Positions 24,750 through 53,093 of a DNA stretch of 64,000 bases are shown here, piece by piece. The notes under the pieces were generated by a model. The model had not been told where the DNA came from and searched no databases. It saw only the letters and a list, made by a program, of their open reading frames with translations. Position numbers and translations under genes: made by a program. Source of the DNA: Hemibagrus wyckioides (Eukaryota; Chordata; Actinopteri; Siluriformes; Bagridae); NCBI RefSeq assembly GCF_019097595.1, contig NC_080716.1, positions 13,788,901 through 13,852,900 of the forward strand. The letters run 5' to 3'. Each line of letters opens with the position of its first letter. Position 1 is the first letter of the stretch.

Positions 24750-25098
24750 TTTACGGCAAACACGTGACCTCAGTTGTGTTTGTAGCGCGCTTCGTGCAAC
24801 GTCATCACTATGCGCCGATAGTTTCTGCACGCCGAGTAACTTTTTTTTTCTCTTCACTTCTTTGACTTGCGTGTTTAAACTCACAGATCTAGTACAGAGA
24901 TGTAATAACATCTAAATGCACAAGTGAGTAGCACTGAACCTCGCTGAGTATTAGACGATTTCATAATTCTCGAGAAGACTCTCGACGTTACTGAAGCGTT
25001 ATTTGAACGAGAGGCTTACTAGCTGATTACTTTTCCAGCCAAGCCACTCTGTGCAAATAATGACGATTAGGTTTTAATGTTTCCGCTTCGATAAACAG
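24750..25098 (+). promoter_or_regulatory. larp7: LARP7 promoter and non-coding exon 1
   Basis: CpG content rises here. An E-box CACGTGAC is at 24761 and a CRE-like aacgtcat near 24798. Exon 1 would end at 25098, where ataaacag is followed by the strong donor gtaagc. The start of transcription is not known. Confidence 0.5.
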
Positions 25099-25173
25099 GT
25101 AAGCTGTCTCAGGGTTTGCTTTTTTATTTACTTTTTTTGATTTAGCTAAACAGGGCAATAAACGTTCAGTAAT

Positions 25174-25176
<3 letters not shown>

Positions 25177-25204
<28 letters not shown>

Positions 25205-25223
25205 CTGTCTGTCTGTGTGTGTC
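25177..25223. repeat. (GT)n/(CTGT)n microsatellite at LARP7 intron 1 acceptor
   Basis: About 14 GT units, then two or three ctgt units and gtgtgtgt. It occupies most of a 133-base intron (25099-25231) and replaces the usual pyrimidine tract before the acceptor cacaag. Confidence 0.85.
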
Positions 25224-25240
25224 CATCACAAGTTGTGGAT

Positions 25241-31754
<6,514 letters not shown>

Positions 31755-32098
31755 CAACCTTTTGTTATTTTTTTATTTTTTTATTTTTTTTTTTAATGCG
31801 CATTGTCAAAGCAAAGTTATCATTCATTTTTCCCTGTTTTGCACTGATAATTGGTTTGTTTTAATGACATGATCTTTCGATCTATATGAATATTAAAACA
31901 TGAATGTTTTAGAGTTGATATGGTAAAGGTTTAGCAGACGGCTCACAGCTGTTCTGTGTAAACTTTTTTGTTTTAGTGCTTACTGACGTATGTAAATATG
32001 TGGGTGAATTTTTTTTTTTTTTTTTTTCCCCATGAGTAAATGTGAATGTGTTTTAGATTACTGTGCATTTTTAATGTAAAGCAGTGGGACATTTTTAA

Positions 32099-32104
32099 AA
32101 TAAA
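32099..32104 (+). terminator. larp7: LARP7 polyadenylation signal
   Basis: AATAAA about 345 bases after the LARP7 stop, followed by a T-rich stretch. Another usable signal cannot be excluded. Confidence 0.55.
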
Positions 32105-32930
32105 TTGTTTTCCAAGACCTTTCGATTATTTCTTTTTAATAACTTATTAACAACTCATTCCAGTTGTGACTGGACAGAATAACACTGTATCTCTTCCTAA
32201 CAAGATTGGAGATTGGTCCACTTCTCAGTGCAGATGGTTTTTGGTGCTTTTGTTTTCAGTGTGGTTCAATACAGATTCTTTAAGCATTTTTAAGCTGAGT
32301 CAGTAGTATGTTATTTATTTATTTTTTTCGTATTATCTAGTTGAAAGCTCCATTTATGGCTAAGTCTAATTAGATAAGCACTGAAATGTTTCGGTATTTG
32401 AAATAAAAAAAAGTCAGTTGTGGCAAATGCTCCTGAACCGCCAGCCACAAAACAGCCCCAAAAGGTTTTCTTGTTTGTTTTGGTTTTTTTTTTGTTTTTT
32501 TTTCTTTGTATGATCCTGATCTCAGGCTTGTATGTATTTTATATATTTTTTTAAATTATAATTATCATGGTAAATGTTAAAGCAATACACCAATCTTTTA
32601 CAAACTTATTATTCTTGAAGTTCTTATAATGTTAATGAGAACCGGGTATCTGGAGTTGAAAAATAGCTCATTTTAATACAGCTGACAATTTACACTAAAA
32701 AAAATTGAACCCTCAGTGTATATTGTTGCTGCTGTGATGTGTGAATGGTGGTGACACCATTTCTGGATAGCAAAGGTTTTGGTGGAAAGAATTCAAATCC
32801 AGAAACTTACCTCAACCTTGAGCTAGAGATGCAGTCTTGGCTGTGAAATTATGGGACAAATCCATTCTAATTTATTTCTCATTCAACTCGTTGTTTATTG
32901 GCTCTGGGTGACGTTCCATGAGCCAGAGAA
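32105..32930. other. Intergenic, T-rich, no gene seen
   Basis: Contains several poly(T) runs and no coding or RNA gene signal. Confidence 0.6.
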
Positions 32931-32934
32931 GCAT

Positions 32935-33160
32935 CTCCCGCAGAGATTTAGTCAGTGATCTACTGAAGTGTACCACTGCATACCAGGAACAGTTTTGTAG
33001 TTGTCTAGACATCACAGTCTGCCCCATGTAAAAGTCACTCAGATCCTTGCCCATTTTTCCAGCTTCCAACACACTGACTTCACTTGTTCACTTGCTGCCT
33101 AATATATCCCAACCAAGTGCCATTGTAATCAATGTTGTTCACTTCACCTCTCAGTGGTTT
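32935..33160 (-). mobile_element. Degraded Tc1-like MITE fragment
   Basis: Minus-strand phrases 'ccactgaga' with 'ggtgaagtgaa', 'ggcagcaagtgaac' and a reading [13 protein letters not shown] match the left half of the elements at 35121, 38633 and 51697. The right half and one terminal repeat are lost. Confidence 0.6.
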
Positions 33161-34016
33161 TAATTTTTATTGCTGATGGCTATAGTGGGTCTGTGTTGTG
33201 TTTTTTTTTTAATTATTTTTTTAAAGACATTACTTTCCCCCATCATTTTCTCTTTCTGCGATCAAAAAGGATGCCCTGACCTTTGCTATTCTATTTACAA
33301 GAAAACTAATATTGATCAATTGGAAATCAGCAAAACCTCCCCCTCTATCTCAGTCGATTAGAGATGCATATTTTTTTTAATCAAATTTGAAAAGATTAGA
33401 CTTTCATTAAAGGATTCGTCTAATGCATTTGGGAAAATATGGGGCCCTTTTTTCCACCTGGCTAAGAAGATTGATTTTTCACCCTCCTTGGACTAACATG
33501 AACAGATTGAGTTCTAATTTCGAGTTTGGTGTAGTGGGGGTGATGGTCTGGTCGTTTATTTGTCTATTACAGATACACTCGAAGGCGAGCTGACAGGGAT
33601 CTCTTTCTTTTTCGTTTTTAAATTTTTTTTGTTTATTTTATCCTTCCTTCCTTCCATCAATCAATCAAAATGACATTACAGTGGTTGGGAACACCATGAA
33701 CTATACTATAATTGAGTATAATTATAAATAGTGTATATAAAATACAGTATAGTAAAAGGTATGCTACCTCTGTACTTCTCACATAAAGTGGGGGAGCAGA
33801 ATTCTTTAAAAATTGTGTTATCAACTTGTGCAGTTAGGTCTTGTTAGTGGTACAGTAGATATAGTACTGTATTGCATGTGTTAGCTAAAGCTATGGCTGC
33901 TAAAGCATTTGTGACTGTCGATGTTGGGCTTTTGGTTAAAGCACTGACCCCCTTCCTTATATAGTTTTACATGTCCACACCTACATGTTTGACAAAATTT
34001 ATTTTGGACACTTCAT

Positions 34017-34184
34017 GGCGGTCTTGTGGTAGCTTAGTGGTTAAGGTGTTAGGCTACTGATCAGAAGGTTGCGAGTTCTGAATCCTAGATCCACCAAGCT
34101 GAGCGAGGTGCTTAGCTCTCAGCTGTAGGAAAATGAGAAAAGAATCTAAATTGCTCTGGATAAGAGTGTCTGCTAAATGCTGTC
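34017..34184 (+). repeat. tRNA-derived SINE (V-SINE type tail)
   Basis: The head resembles a tRNA promoter: an A-box like tagcttagtggttaagg and a B-box like ggttgcgagttctgaatcc. The 3' part 'ctctggataagagtgtctgctaaatg' (shown in part: ggataagagtgtctgc) is the conserved core tail of fish V-type SINEs. It is not a functional tRNA, since no cloverleaf closes. Confidence 0.75.
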
Positions 34185-34555
34185 TGTTACACAAAATACT
34201 AGAGGATTTTATACTCTGCATGAACAATTATAGTTATACTCGAGTTTGTCCACGAGATGTCACTCTAGCATCGAGTTCTTTTACAGGTCCATGCAGAGGA
34301 ATAGAAGCTTTTCCTTTGGTTAAACATCTTTAACACCTTATTTTGTATAAGATGCTTGTGGATTTAGTCAGAAATAAAATGACATTCTTATGTTAAAATA
34401 ATGTTTAAATGTTAAATCATGTTTAAATAAGCTCAATAAACACAACCAAAATTAATATTTTTTTTAACAATACTTAGCCCTACTAAGTAATAGTAATAGT
34501 TTAGTAATACTGAGCCCTTGGTTGCTGTTGTAGAAACGACATTACCAACATGTAC

Positions 34556-34812
34556 ATTATTTACTGTCCAGTGTCACCCAAATGAGGATGAGTTCCCTTC
34601 TGAGTCTGGTTCCTCTTAAGGTTCTTCCTCACATCATCTCAGGGAGTTTTCCTTGCCACTGTTGCCTCAGGCTTGCTCATTAGGGATAAAATAGTAACCT
34701 AACTTTAAACTTTCTAAAAAAAAATTCTCTGTGTTTTTATACTTCTGTAAAGCTGTGAAATGTCCATTGTTAACGGCACTATACAAATAAATTGAATTGA
34801 ATTGAATTGAAA
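34556..34812 (+). repeat. LINE 3' end with (TGAAT)n tail
   Basis: The block 'gagttcccttctgagtctgg' to 'cactatacaaataaattg' ends in four aattg/tgaat pentamers. I recognise this as a common teleost retroelement 3' end; the exact LINE clade is not certain. Confidence 0.6.
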
Positions 34813-35120
34813 ATTAGACAGCAGGATCAAAATGCTGAGTATGCAGCTAAAGTAGAAATGCAAATGCCAGAAAATGCCAGAGTAATTTGTTTCTCATTTA
34901 GTTATTCATACATTCATGCATTAATAATTTTGCGATTAATTATTTCTTGTTATTAGGCCTATTGCTGCTGCTGTTAAAACATATTTTGTGCTTATAAATG
35001 TAAGACGAGCAAAATGTTTTGCTGAATTGACATTAAAGACATGACCAAGTTTACTTGGGTGAAAATGATATGTATTTTGTCTATGTATTTAGTTATTTTA
35101 GTGATTTACTTAAATCATTA

Positions 35121-35656
35121 TACACCGATCAGGCATAACATTATGACCACTGAGAGGTGACATGAATAAGACTGATTATCTCCTCATCATGGCACCTGTT
35201 AGTGGGTGGGATATATTTGGCAGCAAGTGAACATTTTGTCCTCAAAGTTGATGTGTTAGAAGCAGGAAAAATGGACAAGTGTATTGATTTGAGCGAGTTT
35301 GACAAGGGCCAAATTGTGATGGCTAGACGACTGGATCAGAGCATCTCCAAAACTGCAGCTCTTGTGGGGTGTTCCCGGTCTGCAGTGGTCAGTATCTATC
35401 AAAAGTGGTTCAAGGAAGGAACTGACAGGGTCATGAGCAGCCAAGGCTCATAGATGCACGTGGGGAGTGAAGGCTGGCCCGTGTGATCTGATCCAACAGA
35501 CGAGCTACTGTTGCTCAAATTGCTGAAGAAGTTAATGCTGGTTCTGATAGAAAGGTGTCAGAATACACAGTGCATGACGGGTCAGTACTGTTTTAGCAGC
35601 AAAAGTGGGACCAAAACAATATCGGGGGGTGGTCATAATGTTATGCCTGATCAGTA
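35121..35656 (+). mobile_element. Tc1-like MITE carrying only the DNA-binding domain
   Basis: Ends tacaccgatcaggcataac and gttatgcctgatcagta are inverted repeats. Inside, on the + strand, a reading with [20 protein letters not shown] and [19 protein letters not shown] is the helix-turn-helix of a Tc1 transposase. The catalytic part is missing. The same internal junction (cagtgcatgacgggtcag) occurs in the copies at 38635 and 51697, so the family spread after the deletion arose. Confidence 0.85.
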
Positions 35657-35671
35657 CAGCTACACTACACT

Positions 35672-35872
35672 ATGCACACACACACACACAGACACACACA
35701 GACACACACACACACACATACAACCAAGATCTGATCTCAACAGAGAAACTGAACTGTGCTGGACATGGACACACACACAACACACACACACGCACAAAAA
35801 CTGTGAACTGTGTTCCCAATGAGAATTGAACTGTGCTGGACACAGACACACACACACACACACACACACAAA
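35672..35872. repeat. (CA)n-rich minisatellite
   Basis: CA/GACA tracts are separated by repeated 'gaactgtgctggacatgg' or 'cacag' segments, two to three units of 70-90 bases. All open frames here are simple-sequence artefacts. Confidence 0.8.
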
Positions 35873-35879
35873 GTAAATT

Positions 35880-36232
35880 GTCCTGTTTGCACGCATATGT
35901 CACTTTACATTACAGTTTACACTTTATATTGATCCTGTTTACATGTTAACCTTAATATTTGCACTCACTGTCAACACTATTCTTTTGCACAGAGTCGGTC
36001 TACATGTTGTTTGTCTGCACTGTCTTGTCTTGTCATCCTGTGCACTTCTGTTGTATGTATAGTTTAGTTTTATATGTTTGGCTCTATGTTTGTCTGCATC
36101 ACTGTACTTTGTCTTTGTTATGTGTAGCACCTTTGGTCTAGGAGGAACGTTGTTTCACTTCACTGTGTATTGCATCAGCTATATATGGTTGAAGTGACAA
36201 TAAAGCTTCTTTGACTCTTGACTCTTTACAGC
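35880..36232 (+). repeat. Retroelement 3' tail
   Basis: Ends in 'ggaggaacgttgtttcactt' and 'gaagtgacaataaagcttct' followed by ttgactcttgactc. This combination is a familiar 3' end of dispersed fish retroelements. No coding part remains. Confidence 0.5.
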
Positions 36233-37254
36233 TCCTCTACACTGTGACAGAAAATCCTGTACTTTACAATCCTTTTGAAATGTTTGAAATTGTTTTGTTA
36301 AACTTTGACTGTTCTGTCACTTAGCTTTAAATTAAACATCCTAAGAAATGAAAATATATGTTTACATTTAAAATTTGTATCTTTCCTGGCAGTGAGATTA
36401 GAGGAGCAGTATTTATTCTTTCAGAAAAAGAATAGTCTGTTTGTGTTTGTATAGTCTGATGGTTTCAAACAGAAAGGAGTCACGTAGCAGCATAAAGTTC
36501 ATAAATGCTGGCAACTGCAGCAGCCTACGTGGACCAATCAGTATAAAGATTACAGCTTAGCAACCAAGGCAGCAAAACTACAAATGAAGCTACTTTATTT
36601 CATAAAGATACAAAAATTCAAGCTTATTTGACAAAAAAAAAATCATTGCATGTGAGAAAATGTTTCAACGTTATTTGTTGTTCAGAGGATCCAGAAAACA
36701 GTTTGGTATATAACAAAAACCTTAGTAATATGGTCAGGTTTTGACTTCAGACAATGTAATATAGATTAATGAAAACTGACAAAATATAAATAATCTACGC
36801 CATCGTGACACTAAGGTGACATCATTCTATTAACCATGATGTGCATGATGTAATGCTCAAGGGTGGACTTTGTTCTACGATTCCTCAAATAATAAGCGAC
36901 ACTTAGGTTTAGTGACCCAATAAAAATGAGTATAGATCATGTTCCATATCATCTGATCATAGTCTAAAGGTGGCAGTGATGAAGTGAAAGGTTATTGTAC
37001 TCTTGTGTGTGTGTTCACCGCAGTTTGAGAAATGTCCACGTTGCTCCAGGGACTTCAACAGCATCAAGTTTCAGAAGTCTTCACTGTATATCTGGCCTGT
37101 CGTATTTATCATTCATACTGAATGCTTATAATACCTGAAAACAGGTTGAGAAAACCTCCATGTGGTTAACTGCTTAAACACAGGAATACTGGTATGCACT
37201 AAATCATGTACTTTTGCATCCAGATGGGAGAGCTGATTTCTAGAAGCAATGACC
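36233..37254. other. Intergenic, no gene seen
   Basis: AT-rich unique-looking sequence without recognisable coding, RNA or repeat features. Confidence 0.55.
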
Positions 37255-37505
37255 TCACACCTCTAGGCTCCAGGACAATTATGAGCCCATGTTTCTGTCA
37301 GTGCAGTTTTGCATGTTGTCCCCGTGTTTATGTGGGTTACTCCAGTTACTGCCTAACTTCTAAAAACATGCTTATAGATGGCTACACTGTATTGACCTAT
37401 CATGGCCTGATGTCCCATTCAGGGTGTATTACTTATCTTATGCTCAATGACCTCAGTGATCGGTCTGGACTTCACCTTGGCCCTGACCAAGATAAAGGGG
37501 ATTAT
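37255..37505 (+). repeat. Degenerate LINE 3'-UTR-like repeat, copy 1
   Basis: Phrases 'cagttttgcatgttgtcccc' and 'gtgggttactccagttactg' match, with decay, the better-preserved repeat at 41838-42125 (gtttgcatggtatccc, ttctctgggtactc). The type is a widespread fish repeat, probably a LINE 3' region. Confidence 0.5.
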
Positions 37506-38508
37506 TGAAAATGCCAGAATTAGTAAAATTGTGTAGTAATATGTCTTGCAGCAATAAAAACTCATCCTACATCAGCTTAACTTTGAGTGAAACATGTTTC
37601 AATAAGTATAACTATTAAAGAAAAAGATTTTTTGTCAGAGTTTTTCTTTTCTTTTTTTCAGCAAACAGAACTAAAACAGCAGTGAATGAACTGAAGTAAA
37701 CTTAATAAAATCCTGATAAGCCTCTTTACACTGTTTACAACACACTAAAGGAAGTGTCAATGTGATGTGTGGACTTTTACCCAGATTTGGGCCTGTCTAA
37801 GGGGAAATTACTGAACCATGAGTCAGACATCTTTCAGAAAGTTACAACAAGCTTGCTCAATTATTCTAGGACATGCCGAAAATATTTTATAATAGTCCCA
37901 AACAATGTTAATGCTTGTGCTTTATGCCAGGATTTATTTATGCCTCACCTAATATGTTTAAACCCAATCTTTTTCATACCCATGTAGTGAGAGTGATGTC
38001 ATACCACAGAGCACAGACCTGTTCCAGTCAATAAGGCATAGGTTACTGTAGACTACTAGTACTTCTTAGTATGTAAATATACATATTTCAGTGTACTATT
38101 TAATACGTTAGTAGACAGGATACACTTATTTTGACATATTATTCAGCACAGTAGTGTGTGTATTTATATATGTAATAAATATATTATGTACCAAGCTGTA
38201 CTTTTCCTAGTTGCTGCTGTGGTACAATGAAGGGTTTTGTATCTTTACACCAGGAAATGATCATATCTTATACATTTATAAATACTTAAAAGTACATGAT
38301 TGGGCTAGATGAATATTAGTTGTACAGAAGATGAACCTTTGATGGTACTATCACACGGACAAAGAAAAGTACTAACTAAAACCTATGTTTTTGAGAGTGC
38401 ATGCTATTTAGTACAGAACTATGGGTAGTATACATTTTGCTAACCTACTTTTTATAGTTTGTTGTTATGTGAAGGCATTGAGGACTATACAAAGTATTAA
38501 TCTGTATC
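37506..38508. other. Intergenic, no gene seen
   Basis: AT-rich; a fragment at 38325-38410 ('gatggtactatcac', 'tttttgagagtgcatg') may be a scrap of the MITE described at 40028. Confidence 0.45.
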
Positions 38509-39258
38509 AGTGTGTGTGTTGCCTGTAATGTGTTTCTGCCTAATGTTACACCTACAGTATGCACATTCAAATGACAACATACTATCTGGCAAGAAAATAT
38601 GTGTACAGTAACAGACGTGTTTGGGTGTACATGTTATCAGGCATAACATTATGACCACCTGCCAAATGTTGTCTTGGTCCCCCTTTTGCTGCCAAAACAG
38701 TCCTGACCCATCATGCACTGTGTATTCAACATCTGTCAGCTCATCTGTTGGAGCGGATCACACAGGCCGGCCTTCACTCCCCATGTGTATCAATGAGCCT
38801 TGCCCGGCCATGACCCTGGCGCCGATTCACCACTGTTCCTTCAATGGACCACATTTAATAGATACTGACCACTGTAGACCGGGAACACCCCACAAGAGCT
38901 ACAGTTTTGGAGATGCTCTGATCCAGTCTTCTAGCCATCACAATTCGGCTCTTGACAAACTCGCTCAAATCCTTACGCTTGCCCATTTTTCCTGCTTCTA
39001 ACACATCAACTTTGAGGACAAAATGTTCACTTGCTGCCTAATATAATCCCACCCACTAACAGGTGCCATGATGAGGAGATCATCAGTGTTATTCACTTCA
39101 CCTCTCAGTGCTCATAATGTTATGCCCTGATCGGTGTAGTATTCACGTGTGTGTTGTCTGTGATGTGTTTTGACCTACACATTTGCACACTTAAACGACA
39201 GCATACTATTTGGCAAGAAAATATGTGTACAGTAACAGACGTGTTTGGGTGTAAATGT
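38509..39258. repeat. Direct duplication flanking a Tc1-like MITE
   Basis: The segment around 38509-38632 is repeated at 39146-39258: both contain tggcaagaaaatatgtgtac followed by agtaacagacgtgtttgggtg. Between them lies MITE copy 2 (38635-39138). Similarity falls off toward the 5' part of the two copies. Confidence 0.85.
38635..39138 (-). mobile_element. Tc1-like MITE, copy 2
   Basis: Same family as 35121-35656 but inverted: tatcaggcataacattatga at the left and ataatgttatgccctgatcg at the right. The minus strand carries the decayed helix-turn-helix part with the same internal deletion junction. Confidence 0.85.
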
Positions 39259-39639
39259 AAATTTAATCATAACGTAGACCCATATGTTATTTTATTTATT
39301 TATTTATTTATTTTTGGCTACATTCCATACCCATAAATGTAAATTCTCAGGAAATAAATCATGCTTTTCGGTGTTTAAAAAGGAAGCGATGCATCATGTT
39401 TGCCCTCACAAAAGAAGCTATTCAAACTTTACAGGAATGAACTCTTTCGTATCTTTGTGTGACATTGTTTATTCCTCCTAGCAAATTTATTAAGTTAAAT
39501 TGTTTATACATGTTACTTAAAAAAAAAGAAAAAAGAGTAGTCGATCACAAGACAGTTCGTCATGAGGTGTTGACCTGAGAAAGCCGCAGTGACGTAATCG
39601 CTCACCTTTGTCCTACTTTTTTTTTTTTTTTCACTCGTT

Positions 39640-39773
39640 ACACGTGCCCACGTTCACGGTCTCGCGAGAAGCTCTCTGCGACTATAAAAGCCAGATCAGA
39701 TCCTCATTCTGGAAAGTTGACTAAGCGCAGCTGACAGGAAACCTATCTTCCGGATATAAAGACATAACAACGG
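39640..39773 (+). promoter_or_regulatory. plin2: PLIN2 core promoter and non-coding exon 1
   Basis: E-box CACGTG at 39641-39646, palindrome TCTCGCGAGA at 39660-39669 and TATA box TATAAAAG at 39683-39690. Transcription should start near 39713. Exon 1 ends at 39773 (cgg, then gtgagt), and translation starts in the next exon at 39940. Confidence 0.7.
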
Positions 39774-39790
39774 GTGAGTTTTTAAATATT

Positions 39791-39796
<6 letters not shown>

Positions 39797-39874
<78 letters not shown>
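39797..39874. repeat. (AT)n followed by poly(T) in PLIN2 intron 1
   Basis: About 23 AT units (39797-39842) run straight into 32 T residues (39843-39874). Confidence 0.95.
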
Positions 39875-39939
39875 CCCAAGAATACTTTGTGTGTACAGTG
39901 AAGTTTAATAAACTTTCTATATCCTTTACAGTGAGAAAT

Positions 39940-42839
<2,900 letters not shown>

Positions 42840-42931
42840 TTTAGCAACACTGTCTATGCGCTGTCTTCTGAATTTCTGATAAGACTTGTTTTTCTTGATA
42901 TCTTGATGCTGATAATGTTCATTCTTGACAA

Positions 42932-42937
42932 AATAAA
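42932..42937 (+). terminator. plin2: PLIN2 polyadenylation signal
   Basis: AATAAA 93 bases after the stop codon. A second candidate (aataaaatca) is near 43209, past the microsatellite. Confidence 0.55.
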
Positions 42938-42975
42938 ATACTACTCATTCTACTCTCCCTCTATTACTCTCTTTT

Positions 42976-43092
<117 letters not shown>

Positions 43093-43599
43093 CATTCTAT
43101 CACTATCTTTTACCCATAAAAGTTTTGTTGTATAATCAGTATATAATCATGAATATATAATCCTTTCTTATGAAATGCATTACTTTTGTACTGTCTTTCT
43201 ACATTTCTAATAAAATCATAATTATATAAAACATTAAGCGTGTAGCACTTGGTTTTGTTCGAGTGCTGAATGTAATACAAAGGAAAAGTCTTAGGTGCAT
43301 TTCTGTAAAGCAAGTATGATTTCAAATGAAGTCAAATTAGATTTATGAGCATTCATTCGCAAAATATATCTTACAGAGGAATCTTTGAGGGTCATAAAGA
43401 AATTTTATTAAGTAAGAATGAAAAAAATCAACTGAAAGTAAAGCAGCACAATGCTGTAAAAGAACCCATGCACTTTTTGAAAGCAGAAAGTGACCACATC
43501 AATCATCCTTTATCCGAGTAAGGGATCAAGGATAAAGTGTTAAATGAAAATTTATGAAATTTGATGAATATAGTTGAGCAAAAATCAGCAATCTCATCC

Positions 43600-50975
<7,376 letters not shown>

Positions 50976-51375
50976 TTGGTGTCTAGTGTCTAAATTCATA
51001 GTACAAACAGTTCAGAGAACAAATGCAGTTTTGTACCTTCTCTGCTATGGTGCCACTATCAACAGACTGGTTGAGAGGAAACTCTATCCTCTAAATGTAA
51101 AGCATTTCTCTTTTCTAAAGTAGCTCTCTTCAGTGCTAACATTTTTAACAGCTAGCATGTCTTAAAGTTCATCAAAGCCCAAATTATTTTTGCTAATATT
51201 TCTAAATGTTCATTGTTATGAATGAATGAGTTCTAATACAAGAACATGTCATCAGGATTAAGGCTAATAAGTGTGCTTTTAAGCAGTTTCTCAAATGTAA
51301 AAAAAACAAACAAAAAAAAACCCTTTGTGCACTTTTTTTTTTTTTGGTCTTAAATTGTACTGTTTTGTTAAGTTC

Positions 51376-51381
51376 AATAAA
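51376..51381 (+). terminator. haus6: HAUS6 polyadenylation signal
   Basis: AATAAA about 400 bases after the stop codon, in an otherwise T-rich region. Confidence 0.6.
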
Positions 51382-51696
51382 AAAGTTCAATCACTATTGG
51401 GAATATCATGGAATTGCACTTATTGCACTACTTTTTCAGGGTGGAGGCCAGTCCATACTTTTCATACTATTCCCAGCTATAGACTCCAGCTCCTTTTGGG
51501 ACTTTGAGGGTGATACCCAAGCCATGTTTGAGAGGTAATACCTCCAGTGGCTCCTGCGTCTGCACCAGCATCTTTGCCCAGTGAGCTGTCTCCAAACAAT
51601 ATCACCTTATGTTGGAGGACTGTTTTTGGTCTATTCACTTATTTTGCTGTCCCCAGTCAATTAGCTTTCTGAGTGGAAATGTATCTACTGGGAAAT

Positions 51697-52239
51697 ACAC
51701 TCACTGATCAGGCATAACATTATGCGCATTGAGAGGTGACGTGAATAAGACTGATTATCTCATCATGGTACCTGTGGGTGGGATATATTAGACAGCAAGT
51801 GAACATTTTGTCCTCAAAGTTGTGTTAGAAGCAGGAAAAATGGGCAAGAGTAAGGATTTGAGCGAGTTTGACAAGGCCAAATTGTGAGGGCTAGATGACT
51901 GGATCAGAGCATCTCCAAAACTGCAGCTCTTGTGGGGTGTTCCCGGTCTGCAGTGGTCAGTATCTATCAAAAGTGGTCCAAGAAAGGAACAGTGGTGAAC
52001 TGGTGACAGGGTCATGGGCGGCAAAGGCTCATTGATGTACGTGGGGAGCGAAGGCTGGCCCGTGTGATCCGATCCAACAGACGAGCTACTGTTACTCAAA
52101 TTGCTGAAGTTAATACTGGTTCTGATAGAAAGGTGTCAGAATACACAGTGCATGACAGGGTCAGGACTGATTTGGCAGCAAAAAGGGGGAGCAACACAGT
52201 GTTAGGCAGGTGGTCATAATGTTATGACTGTTCATTGTA
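51697..52239 (+). mobile_element. Tc1-like MITE, copy 3
   Basis: Starts cactgatcaggcataacatt and ends gtggtcataatgttatgact. Same family and internal deletion junction as 35121-35656. The helix-turn-helix part is preserved in sequence but interrupted by small deletions (gacaaggccaaattg has lost bases relative to gacaagggccaaattg). Confidence 0.85.
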
Positions 52240-52448
52240 TTTTGCTGTGATGGTACCATTAAGAGTACATCTTTTATATCTGTAGTATAAACAGCACACA
52301 CACATATATTAAGGTATATATTTATTAAGGTGCAAATGACATACCATTGATGATGCCCAAGGAATGGGTACTAGAATTTCTGAGGGTGTAAGGGTTCTAT
52401 CAAGTAATGTATAATGTTTAAAGAAAGCAAAGTGAATAGGTGCTACTT

Positions 52449-52453
<5 letters not shown>

Positions 52454-52513
<60 letters not shown>

Positions 52514-52520
52514 CACACAC
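52454..52520. repeat. (AT)n(AC)n microsatellite
   Basis: About 27 AT units followed by a short acacacac run. Confidence 0.95.
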
Positions 52521-52789
52521 ACATTCTTAAGGAGAATTTGTCGCGTTGTTTTTCAGTCTGTGACTCTAGAGGAACTCTATACAAACAAGGTTTCTCTCTT
52601 CCAGGGTAGTTTTCCAGTAGAAAGCTAGCACCCAGTCATTAACACGTCCCAAATTACTCTAATTTGTTCACCGTGCTGTTTTTCAACGGACACCTGTTAA
52701 ACTGTGACAGACATTTTGTAGATAGGGGGCACAAGTAACCTGTGTAACATGTAGAAGGTGGAAAACTAAAAGTAGAGCAGCAGAGCGAG

Positions 52790-53093
52790 TGTCTGTTCTG
52801 GGCGGCTCCATTCCGCCTCCAGGACGCCGAGAAAGCCGAGAGAGAGAGACAGAGACAGAGCTCACAGCGAAGTAACGCAACGCAAACATGGCGCCCACTT
52901 ACAACGCTGCACACCGCCGAGAGTAACGACAGCACAGGAGGGGGAAAGTTATCACGGCCAAGCAGGTTTGCTCTCGTTTTTTGGACGGCCAGTGGACGCT
53001 TGTGTGAGGGTCTGGAGACGGTGTTGAGGGGTAGCTGAGAGCAGGGACTGGTCTACATGTCGGCGCTCTTTCCCCTGGTCGTGTAAACAGCTG
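52790..53093 (+). promoter_or_regulatory. dennd4c: CpG-rich promoter and 5' exon, probably DENND4C
   Basis: CpG density rises sharply from about 52790. A YY1-like aaacatggcgcc is at 52885. A donor (acagctg, then gtatgta) follows 53093. No long coding frame starts here, so it is taken as an untranslated first exon. DENND4C is inferred only from position: it lies next to HAUS6 and PLIN2 in other vertebrates and should be read on this strand. DENND4C coding sequence was not found in the window. Confidence 0.4.

Noticed and set aside
34017..34100. tRNA gene
   Set aside because: A-box and B-box like sequences are present, but no cloverleaf closes and the segment continues into a SINE tail.
35660..35880. 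CRISPR-like array from regularly spaced repeats
   Set aside because: It is a CA-rich minisatellite in a vertebrate genome with unequal spacers and no cas genes.
39560..39600. PPAR response element in the PLIN2 promoter (gaggtgttgacctgag)
   Set aside because: It contains one AGGTCA half-site on the minus strand but the neighbouring half-site does not fit a DR1; too weak to call.
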